This document shows positions 1 through 5,313 of a stretch of 5,313 bases of DNA, piece after piece. The notes beneath the pieces are model-generated. The model ran no database searches and had not been told where the DNA came from. It saw only the letters and a program-made list of their open reading frames with translations. Positions within the stretch are counted from its first letter, which is position 1. Each line of letters opens with the position of its first letter. The position numbers were made by a program, and so were the translations under genes. Source of the stretch: Planctomycetaceae bacterium (GTDB lineage: Bacteria; Planctomycetota; Phycisphaerae; Phycisphaerales; SM1A02); NCBI GenBank assembly GCA_002684315.1, contig NYVB01000139.1, positions 33,122 through 38,434 on the forward strand, given 5' to 3'.

Positions 1-1569
1 AAGATGGCTGACGGAGTGCTTCTGCTCGTCGATGCATTCGAAGGACCGATGCCCCAGACCAGGTTCGTGCTCAGCAAGGCACTCGAACTTGATCATCCCC
101 TGATCGTGGTCATCAACAAATGTGATCGGCCGAATGCTCGACCCGACGAAGTCGTCGACGAGGTGTTCGATCTTCTGGTCGCGCTGGGAGCGAAGGACAA
201 GCATCTTGATTTCTCGGTGATCTATGCTTCCGGCCGCAATGGCTGGACCTCCAACGAAGTGGACGTGCAAGAGGGTGACATGCTTCCCCTTCTCGATGCA
301 GTGCTCGATCGGTTGCCCGCACCCACTGGCGACAAGGATGCCCCCCTGCAGATGCTGGTGGCCAGTCAGGATTATTCCTCCTATGCCGGACGGATCGCGA
401 TCGGTCGTCTCTACGCCGGTTCGCTCACCGCGGGCCAGACCGTGACCATGTGTCATGCTGGTGGAAACAGGACGGCAAAGGCTCAGAAGGTCTTTCGATT
501 CAAGGATCTCGGGAAGGCTCAGACCGAGACCGTGAGCGCGGGTGATCTGTGCGCGATCGAAGGTCTCGGTGACTTCGAGATCGGCGACACGGTCGCCTGC
601 CCCGATGAGCCCGTCGCAATTCCACGCATCGCCGTGGATGAGCCGACGCTGCACATGCTCTTTCGCATCAATGATTCACCCAATGCGGGCAGAGTAGGGA
701 AGTACGTGACTTCTCGCCAGATTTCTGACAGACTTCAGCGTGAGCTTCGAAGCAATCTCGCCTTGCGTGTGGAAGCAGGCGACAGCGCCGAGGAATTCAG
801 AGTGTCGGGTCGCGGACTCCTCCACTTGGGCATCCTCATCGAGAACATGCGACGTGAAGGGTACGAACTGACCGTCGGTCGTCCCCAGGTCATCGAGAAG
901 ATGGTCGACGACGTCCTGTGCGAGCCCATCGAGTTGCTGACCATCGATGTCGATCAGGACCACATGGGCTCCGCGATGGAGCTTCTGGGTTCTCGTGGCG
1001 GCGAGGTGAAACAGGTGGACACTCGTGGTGACAGGATGCACATCGTCAGTGAGATCCCCGCCCGTGGGCTCATTGGAATGCGCAGTCAGATGTTGACCGC
1101 CACCGCTGGTGAAGCCGTGATGTTTCATGCGTATCACGAACATGCGCCAAGTCGAACGACCGCCTATCGCCGTCCCAATGGGGTGATGATCGCCACCATG
1201 CCCGGGCAGGCAACGACCTTCTCGATGTTGAACCTCAGTCAACGTGGGATCCTGATGGTCGAGCCGGGTGAAGTCATCTATGCCGGCCAGGTGGTCGGTG
1301 AAAACGCACGTGACAACGACCTTGATGTGAACATCGTCAAGTCGAAGGCCTTCTCCAACATGCGAGAAGCGACCAAGGAGGCCACGGTCGTTCTCAAGGC
1401 ATCACGAAAGCTGTCGCTGGAATCCGCGCTCGAGTACATCCAGGATGACGAGCTGGTGGAGATCACGCCCGATGCGATTCGTGTTCGAAAGAAGATCCTT
1501 CAAGAGTCCAAGCGACGACAGGTCGCCAGGCAGGTCAAGCAGGCACGTGAAGGTGCTGCAGGTCGCTGA
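1..1569 (+). CDS. typA: Translational GTPase TypA/BipA, 5'-truncated by the window edge
   Basis: TypA/BipA is an EF-G-like GTPase that binds the ribosome and supports 50S assembly and growth under stress or cold; it acts in the cytoplasm. Frame is open from base 1 (codon AAG), so the true start lies upstream. Compared with the roughly 607-residue E. coli protein, about 85-90 N-terminal residues are missing, including the P-loop and DTPGH motif. Numbering from the ATG at base 4: the sequence begins inside the G domain with DGVLLLVDAFEGPMPQTRFV (3-22), followed by G4 motif NKCD (38-41) and the G5 region YASGRNGW (74-81). A beta-barrel domain II spans about 114-200 and an EF-G-like domain III follows with SGRGLLHLGILIENMRREG (268-286). 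Domain V carries IPARGLIGMRSQ (351-362). The TypA-specific C-terminal domain has DNDLDVN (437-443) and DDELVEITPDAIRVRK (481-496), which separates it from EF-G and LepA. The tail is basic. Nothing appears broken; the internal ATG at base 4 is not the start. Confidence 0.97.
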   Translation, partial: KMADGVLLLVDAFEGPMPQTRFVLSKALELDHPLIVVINKCDRPNARPDEVVDEVFDLLVALGAKDKHLDFSVIYASGRNGWTSNEVDVQEGDMLPLLDAVLDRLPAPTGDKDAPLQMLVASQDYSSYAGRIAIGRLYAGSLTAGQTVTMCHAGGNRTAKAQKVFRFKDLGKAQTETVSAGDLCAIEGLGDFEIGDTVACPDEPVAIPRIAVDEPTLHMLFRINDSPNAGRVGKYVTSRQISDRLQRELRSNLALRVEAGDSAEEFRVSGRGLLHLGILIENMRREGYELTVGRPQVIEKMVDDVLCEPIELLTIDVDQDHMGSAMELLGSRGGEVKQVDTRGDRMHIVSEIPARGLIGMRSQMLTATAGEAVMFHAYHEHAPSRTTAYRRPNGVMIATMPGQATTFSMLNLSQRGILMVEPGEVIYAGQVVGENARDNDLDVNIVKSKAFSNMREATKEATVVLKASRKLSLESALEYIQDDELVEITPDAIRVRKKILQESKRRQVARQVKQAREGAAGR

Positions 1570-1626
1570 CCCATTTTTTCGAGGGCCATTCTCAACTTGA
1601 GTGCGTCACTGGCGTAGCATGAGACT

Positions 1627-2172
1627 GTGAACTGGACACGCAAAGAAGACAAGAAGGCTCGTCGGGACAAGCCAATCTCTCAAATCGTTCCGGTGCGCCC
1701 ACCTGCCGGTGAGAGACATCTCCTCGCCGTCGACATGGGGCTGAGGACCGGACTTGCCGTCTTCGGCCCTGATGGGCGTCTGGTGTCCTACCGTTCGAAA
1801 CATTTCGGCTCGCTCGCTGAACTCAGGCGGGGCGTGGGGACCATTCTCAAGGAAGCGCCGCCTCTGGGCTGGCTCTGGCTTGAAGGTGGGGGAGATATCG
1901 CGACTGTCTGGGAAAAACGATGCGCGCACCTTGGCATTGATTTCAGGCAGGTCCACGCCTCCGACTGGCGCAAGACTCTGATGCTCCCTCGTCAGCAGCT
2001 CACCGGGGAAAAAGCGAAGAAGGAGGCGGTCAGAATGGCTCGCTCCGTGATCGAATGGAGTGGGGCACCTCGCCCCAAGGGAGCGCTGCGCCATGATGCC
2101 GCCGAGGCCATTCTCGTCGGCCTGCACGGAGCCATTTCCGTCGCTCTGCTGGATCAAATTCCGCCCCTGTGA
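1627..2172 (+). CDS. RuvC-like RNase H-fold protein, putative Holliday-junction resolvase-type nuclease
   Basis: The 181-residue protein has the layout of RuvC-type nucleases. First strand LLAVDMGLRTGLAVF (32-46) carries Asp36; WLWLEGGGD (82-90) carries Glu86; the C-terminal helix RHDAAEAILVGLHG (155-168) carries Asp157 and Glu160. These match the order and spacing of the acidic D-E-D-D set in RuvC (about 173 residues), with Glu in place of the last Asp. The middle segment ASDWRKTLMLP (111-121) then GEKAKKEAVRMA (127-138) resembles the W-K/R and lysine-rich helix of phage and bacterial RuvC-like resolvases. A basic N-terminal extension (RKEDKKARR, 5-13) could contact nucleic acid. There is no signal peptide, so it is probably cytoplasmic. 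The start is GTG at 1627 with no clear Shine-Dalgarno; GTG at 1693 is an alternative that keeps the fold. It follows typA by 57 bases on the same strand, so co-transcription is plausible. Family membership is seen from motifs; cleavage of branched DNA is inferred. It is not evidently the canonical ruvC, as no ruvA or ruvB adjoins it. Confidence 0.85.
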   Translation: MNWTRKEDKKARRDKPISQIVPVRPPAGERHLLAVDMGLRTGLAVFGPDGRLVSYRSKHFGSLAELRRGVGTILKEAPPLGWLWLEGGGDIATVWEKRCAHLGIDFRQVHASDWRKTLMLPRQQLTGEKAKKEAVRMARSVIEWSGAPRPKGALRHDAAEAILVGLHGAISVALLDQIPPL

Positions 2173-2291
2173 GTGTCTCCTGCAGGGGTGCTGTCGGTTG
2201 GCTCGGATCGCTTCTGGGCACTCAAATCATCGTTATCGAGCAACAAACAGTTCGTTTTCTCCTGAATGTCCTTCAATTGAATGGATTGCGG

Positions 2292-2320
2292 CTGACGACC
2301 CGTGGTCTGTCGCGTACAAA
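2292..2320 (+). promoter_or_regulatory. Candidate sigma-70-type promoter for the secreted protease gene
   Basis: A -35-like CTGACG (2292-2297, four of six matching TTGACA) is followed after exactly 17 bases by a -10-like TACAAA (2315-2320, four of six matching TATAAT). The stretch just downstream is AT-rich. Transcription from about 2327 would give a leader of about 130 bases before the ATG at 2456. It lies in the only sizeable gap upstream of the protease gene. Both boxes are imperfect, so this is a positional inference. Confidence 0.35.
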
Positions 2321-2445
2321 TAATGATGATTCATGCGTCATTTTTCATGTGTCAAGCCCCATCCCCACCTGTGCAGGTCCCTCGACCTCAATGAACATTT
2401 TCAGCCCTGAGTCGGTCCGGCGAATCTTCGTCCTCTGGCATCACT

Positions 2446-2449
2446 GGAG
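2446..2449 (+). promoter_or_regulatory. Shine-Dalgarno site (GGAG) of the protease gene
   Basis: GGAG lies six bases before the ATG at 2456. Together with the signal peptide that begins exactly at this Met, it fixes the start codon of the secreted protease. Confidence 0.7.
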
Positions 2450-2455
2450 CCATAC

Positions 2456-5077
2456 ATGAGATTTCACTCCGTCACCCTGCTTGCCGGTCTTGCCCTGTCC
2501 TGTGGATCAGTACAAGGCTCCGACAGCGAGACTCTGTTGCCCAACACGATGACCGCACGAGATGTCGTGACTCGTACCGAAGCCCCATCTCCTTGGAAGG
2601 CATTTGGTGCGTCCACGATTCAGATCGACCGAGAACGACTTGATCAAATCTCTCGAGAGTCGAGAAGAACCGGACTAGATGTCCGCTTGCTGGATTTTCC
2701 TCTTGGTGAGGACATGAACGTTGATCTCATGCTGCATGACGTCACATCCATCACGGCTGAGTCGCGTTTCGTGGTGATGCGTGAGGGCGCAGGCGGAAGT
2801 GTCGAGGAAGTCGAGCTGCTCGCCCCCGACCTGGTGGTCCTTGCCGGGCACATCGCGGGAAGTCCGGAAGACTACGCTCTGATTTCCAAAGGCGACATGG
2901 GAACGATGGGATATGTTCGGCGTGGTGATCGAACCTTCATGATTTCAAGCGGTCGAGTTGGAGAAGGCAAGCCGACGATCGTCTTCGACGTCACCGAGAT
3001 TCCCGAGGATTCACTCGCACTTCTTCCGCTGGAATGCACTCTCATAGAACCTGAAGGTGCGCTTCCCGGTGGTGCCCATGATGAAATGGGCGGATTTCTC
3101 GCGGGGTCTCTTCCATGCAGGAAAGTCGGACTTGCCCTTGAGACCGACAATGAATTTCTCGATTCACTGTTCGGTGGAAGCGAAAGCGCGGCGAACGCCT
3201 ATGCCTCTCTGCTCGTGACCGCGACGACTTCGATCTACGAACCTCAGTTCAACGTCAATCTCGAAGTGGACTACATTCGACTCTGGTCGTTCGATGACCC
3301 ATGGACATCCAGCAACACCTCATCCCAATTGAACGAGTTCGTGAGCTACTGGCAGTCGAACATGGGAAGCGTCTCCCGGGATCTTGCGCACTTCCTTTCC
3401 GGGCGTTCCCTCGGTGGTGGCATCGCCTACCTGAACGGCCTCTGTGGCGGAAGCTCTGCATATGCAGTGAGTGCGAACCTCAACGGTTCGTTTCCCTACC
3501 CCGTGGTCGACAACAGTGGTTCAAACTGGGACATCATGGTGTTTTCCCATGAACTCGGGCATAACTTCGGTTCAGGCCACACTCATGAATCCTACAACCC
3601 CCCGATCGACGGCTGTGGCAACGGTGATTGTGATAATTCCGACGGGACGATCATGAGTTACTGCCATCTCTGCCCGGGTGGATTGGCCAACATGAGAATG
3701 GTGTTCCATCCTCGCGTCGAAGCCGTCATCATCGACCATATTGAAACCGTCCCCTGCAGTTACATCGGTGGAGGTGAGGGGGCTCAAGCTGCGGATGATG
3801 AAATCTCCGTCGGCTTCGCCGGCGCGACTCTGAACATTCTTGCGAACGATCAGAATCTCAGCTGTGGTTCACTGTCGTTGAGCCAGTTTCCCAGCACCAC
3901 TCTGCAAGGTGGATCACTCGAGCTCGTCCCAGCGACCAGCACCATCCCCGATCGTCTCCGATATGTTCCGGTCTCCGGTTATTCTGGTTTCGACAGTTTC
4001 ACGTACACGGTGACGGATACGCTGGGAAACACCGACACTGGCTTCGTCAATCTCCTCGTGAACGCTCAGGTCACATTCAGCTTCGTGAATGGCTTGCCAG
4101 AGAGAATCGTCACGGGTGAGGTTCTCAGGGCGAATGTGTCGGCGACTGGTTTCACGCTTGATCCCTCAACGGTCTCTCTTGCAATCGAGACATCCGAAGA
4201 GAGTTACCAGCTTTCGATGCAGGAAGTCTCCGCAACCGTGTTTCAGGTGACCGTCCCCGAAGTGACTTGCCCGTCAAACGCCACACTTCAATTGAGCGCG
4301 CGAATCGAGGAGGGGTCACTCTTCACCGGTGATATCGTCGATGTCGAGGTTGGCTACGGTCTCGTTGATTTCGAGTCACCGAATTCCCAGTTGACATGGT
4401 CGGTCTCTGGTGATGTGACATCGGGTGATGCCGGGCTCTGGCAGATCGGGACGCCTGACACCTCGAATGACCGTGGGGATCCTGCCTACGACTTCGTTGG
4501 TTCAGGGCAATGCTTCCTGACCGGAGCCGCCACAGGCAACACCGATGTCGATGGGGGCTGCACCATTCTTCGTTCTCAGCGCATCGTGGCCGATGAGGAC
4601 ACGTACGCCCGGTGGGCGCAATGGTACGACAACAGCTTCGGAGCGGCTCCGGGACTTGATGTGATGACCATGGAAATCTCCGGTGACCTTGGTCAGACCT
4701 GGATGCCTCTGGACCAGGCTGGTCCGAATGACTCGGAGTCCGTCGGTGGCTGGATCGTCAACGAGATCAGAGTGTCGGATTTTGTCGCAACGCCGTCCTA
4801 TCAGGTCTACATCAGGTGGATCGTCTGTGACGATGGAGACGGTTCGGTGATCGAAGCCGCAATCGACAGCTTCGGCTATGGAAGCTGCGAGGCGGAGCCT
4901 GAGACCAGCCCCTACGATCTGAATGGTGATGGCCTCATCGATGGCCAGGATCTCGCGACCCTGCTTTCGGACTGGGGCTGCCTGGGATCCGGTTGCATCG
5001 GGGATGTGAATGGCGACTTGAGTGTCGACGGTGCGGATCTTGCCGGAGTCCTGGCCAATTGGGGCATCGCGCCCTGA
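2456..5077 (+). CDS. Secreted multidomain metzincin (M12/reprolysin-like) zinc metalloprotease with C-terminal dockerin-like repeats
   Basis: This 873-residue protein is predicted to hydrolyse proteins outside the cytoplasm. Residues 1-21 form a signal peptide (basic n-region, hydrophobic 6-18, likely cleavage after VQG). Residues about 30-220 are a prodomain-like region without motifs I can name. The catalytic domain (about 225-432) has the zinc site HELGHNFGSGH (365-375), with ligands His365, His369, His375 and catalytic Glu366, plus the metzincin Met-turn TIMSYC with Met400. Cys387, 392, 403 and 406 around the site suggest disulfides. Residues 446-536 match a cadherin/Ig-like domain (ADDE, ILAND, GFDSFTYTVTD). 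Residues about 537-635 are another beta-rich domain. Residues 636-812 form a jelly-roll-like module with WQIGTP, GSGQCFLTG and DVDGG. Residues 821-870 hold two dockerin-like calcium loops. The start is supported by GGAG six bases upstream. The gene has its own candidate promoter and an intrinsic terminator about 40 bases after the stop, so it is probably monocistronic. The protease class is firm; the substrate is unknown. Confidence 0.95.
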   Translation: MRFHSVTLLAGLALSCGSVQGSDSETLLPNTMTARDVVTRTEAPSPWKAFGASTIQIDRERLDQISRESRRTGLDVRLLDFPLGEDMNVDLMLHDVTSITAESRFVVMREGAGGSVEEVELLAPDLVVLAGHIAGSPEDYALISKGDMGTMGYVRRGDRTFMISSGRVGEGKPTIVFDVTEIPEDSLALLPLECTLIEPEGALPGGAHDEMGGFLAGSLPCRKVGLALETDNEFLDSLFGGSESAANAYASLLVTATTSIYEPQFNVNLEVDYIRLWSFDDPWTSSNTSSQLNEFVSYWQSNMGSVSRDLAHFLSGRSLGGGIAYLNGLCGGSSAYAVSANLNGSFPYPVVDNSGSNWDIMVFSHELGHNFGSGHTHESYNPPIDGCGNGDCDNSDGTIMSYCHLCPGGLANMRMVFHPRVEAVIIDHIETVPCSYIGGGEGAQAADDEISVGFAGATLNILANDQNLSCGSLSLSQFPSTTLQGGSLELVPATSTIPDRLRYVPVSGYSGFDSFTYTVTDTLGNTDTGFVNLLVNAQVTFSFVNGLPERIVTGEVLRANVSATGFTLDPSTVSLAIETSEESYQLSMQEVSATVFQVTVPEVTCPSNATLQLSARIEEGSLFTGDIVDVEVGYGLVDFESPNSQLTWSVSGDVTSGDAGLWQIGTPDTSNDRGDPAYDFVGSGQCFLTGAATGNTDVDGGCTILRSQRIVADEDTYARWAQWYDNSFGAAPGLDVMTMEISGDLGQTWMPLDQAGPNDSESVGGWIVNEIRVSDFVATPSYQVYIRWIVCDDGDGSVIEAAIDSFGYGSCEAEPETSPYDLNGDGLIDGQDLATLLSDWGCLGSGCIGDVNGDLSVDGADLAGVLANWGIAP
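4916..5065 (+). repeat. Two dockerin-like calcium-binding repeats encoded at the protease C-terminus
   Basis: Two 21-residue units lie at protein residues 821-841 (4916-4978) and 850-870 (5003-5065), joined by a short linker containing CLGSGC. Unit 1 has DLNGDGLIDGQD, with acidic or Asn ligands at loop positions 1, 3, 5, 9 and 12, as in EF-hand-like dockerin loops. Unit 2 has DVNGDLSVDGAD, which keeps the same ligands but has Leu instead of Gly at position 6. Both end in DLAxxLxxWG. In cellulosomal bacteria such doublets bind cohesins; in planctomycete-type secreted proteins the partner is not established, so surface attachment or complex assembly is an inference. Confidence 0.85.
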
Positions 5078-5118
5078 GGCCTTTTGGTGCATTCCCGATC
5101 CCCATGTCGAGCGAATTC

Positions 5119-5147
5119 AGCCCCCCGGAAGACCGGGGGGCTTTTTT
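5119..5147 (+). terminator. Strong rho-independent terminator after the protease gene
   Basis: AGCCCCCCGG (5119-5128) pairs perfectly with CCGGGGGGCT (5133-5142) around the tetraloop AAGA, giving a 10-bp GC-rich stem. A run of six T bases (5142-5147) follows. It begins 41 bases after the TGA at 5075-5077. This is a textbook intrinsic terminator for + strand transcription. Confidence 0.95.
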
Positions 5148-5313
5148 CATGCCTAGGATGGTGAAACTTCTTGGCTCCGAATCACTCCCCATTCAACCCA
5201 TTTGTATAAGATGAGCCATTGGTACCTGCGTGTCTCACGGATGAAACGTGCACGGAAGTTCCTTCGTTTGAGAAAAGGATTCCATTCATCACCTCGATTG
5301 AACGACCTCATCT
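5148..5313. other. Downstream region with a -10-like box and an unassigned open frame to the window edge
   Basis: Beyond the terminator no gene is recognisable. TATAAG (5205-5210) resembles a -10 box, but no good -35 lies 16-18 bases upstream. One + strand frame is open from 5157 to the window end. Its ATG codons are at 5211 (inside the promoter-like region, so unlikely as a start) and 5241. From 5241 it would encode a basic peptide beginning MKRARKFLRLRKGF, at least 24 codons, with no Shine-Dalgarno and third-position bases unlike the genes upstream. It may be the 5' end of a gene continuing past the window or plain intergenic DNA. An inverted repeat AAACG (5244-5248) / CGTTT (5264-5268) encloses GGAAGTTCC. 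Confidence 0.4.

Larger units (their letters stand above)
2173..2455. other. Intergenic region between the RuvC-like gene and the protease gene
   Basis: This 283-base gap is more AT-rich than the flanking genes, especially about 2220-2400. It contains the candidate promoter at 2292-2320, a 10-base palindrome TTCAATTGAA (2272-2281), a near-perfect direct repeat TCATGCGTCA / TCATGTGTCA (2331-2340, 2345-2354), and overlapping short inverted repeats at 2367-2388. A CCCCTG / CAGGGG inverted repeat (2164-2169, 2183-2188) spans the stop codon of the upstream gene but has no T-run after it, so it is at best a weak 3' structure. One frame on the + strand is open through the whole gap (2169-2459), but its composition does not look coding. 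I see no RNA gene. Confidence 0.6.

Noticed and set aside
4..6. ATG at base 4 as the start of typA
   Set aside because: It aligns with the interior of the G domain (just before DGVLLLVDAF), and the frame is open to base 1, so the gene is cut by the window edge and not naturally truncated.
115..126. NKCD in place of the commoner NKVD/NKID G4 motif of TypA
   Set aside because: The variable third position is tolerated in translational GTPases, and the Asn, Lys and Asp that contact guanine are all present.
676..1242. Long minus-strand open frame (188 codons) opposite typA
   Set aside because: It lies wholly within the conserved typA coding region, and its translation is His/Arg-rich with no domain. 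It is a shadow frame of a GC-rich gene.
1561..1579. Terminator-like hairpin GGTC-GCT-GACC followed by C-A-T6 at the end of typA
   Set aside because: The stem is only four base pairs, overlaps the stop codon, and is two bases from the T-run. It is too weak to call a terminator, though some read-through control is possible.
1606..2157. Minus-strand open frame (183 codons) opposite the RuvC-like gene
   Set aside because: The + strand product has a coherent RuvC-type motif set. The minus-strand product has no recognisable motif or ribosome site and covers the same bases.
2164..2188. CCCCTG / CAGGGG inverted repeat across the stop codon of the RuvC-like gene
   Set aside because: It is a six-base-pair stem with a 13-base loop and no following T-run, so it does not meet the pattern of an intrinsic terminator.
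2498..2509. Possible lipoprotein lipobox (LALSC) in the protease signal peptide
   Set aside because: The residues before Cys16 are Ala-Leu-Ser, which fit the lipobox consensus poorly. A signal peptidase I site after VQG is more plausible.
4502..5092. Minus-strand open frame (196 codons) opposite the protease C-terminus
   Set aside because: The + strand encodes clear dockerin-like repeats here. The antisense frame owes its length to the constraint on the sense codons.
5283..5295. Minus-strand GAGGTGAT (5295-5288) resembling a perfect Shine-Dalgarno before ATG at 5289 or 5285
   Set aside because: The frames that follow are only 16 to about 35 codons with no motif, and one of the ATGs overlaps the site. 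It is most likely coincidental.

Overview
The window looks like chromosomal DNA from a bacterium of the phylum Planctomycetota, probably a Phycisphaerae-like lineage, possibly aquatic. The main evidence is the third gene. It encodes a large secreted protein that ends in paired calcium-loop repeats of the type D-x-N-G-D-x-x-x-D-G-x-D-L-A-x-x-L-x-x-W-G, preceded by an exported beta-rich module. That combination is typical of extracellular proteins in this group. The assignment is an inference from protein style, since no rRNA or other marker is present. Base composition is moderately GC-rich and all three genes lie on the + strand.

Region by region: (1) 1-1569 holds the 3' six-sevenths of typA/bipA, a ribosome-associated translational GTPase; the start and the G1-G3 motifs lie outside the window. 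(2) After 57 bases, 1627-2172 encodes a 181-residue protein with the RNase H-fold catalytic pattern of RuvC-type Holliday-junction resolvases. It probably starts at GTG and lies close enough to typA to be co-transcribed. (3) 2173-2455 is a more AT-rich intergenic stretch with a plausible sigma-70-type promoter, small inverted and direct repeats, and a Shine-Dalgarno site for the next gene. (4) 2456-5077 encodes an 873-residue secreted metzincin zinc protease: signal peptide, long prodomain, catalytic domain with HExxHxxGxxH and Met-turn, cadherin/Ig-like domain, a second beta domain, a jelly-roll-like module, and a C-terminal dockerin-like doublet. (5) A strong intrinsic terminator at 5119-5147 closes that gene. 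(6) 5148-5313 contains a -10-like box and an open frame running off the window edge, with no recognisable gene.

The three genes do not form one pathway. typA and the RuvC-like gene are intracellular (translation and nucleic-acid processing) and may share a transcript. The protease appears to be an independent, separately promoted and terminated unit for extracellular protein degradation. I see no CRISPR array, insertion sequence, tRNA or rRNA. The items most worth a second look are the uncharacterised RuvC-like protein beside typA and the domain architecture of the secreted protease.
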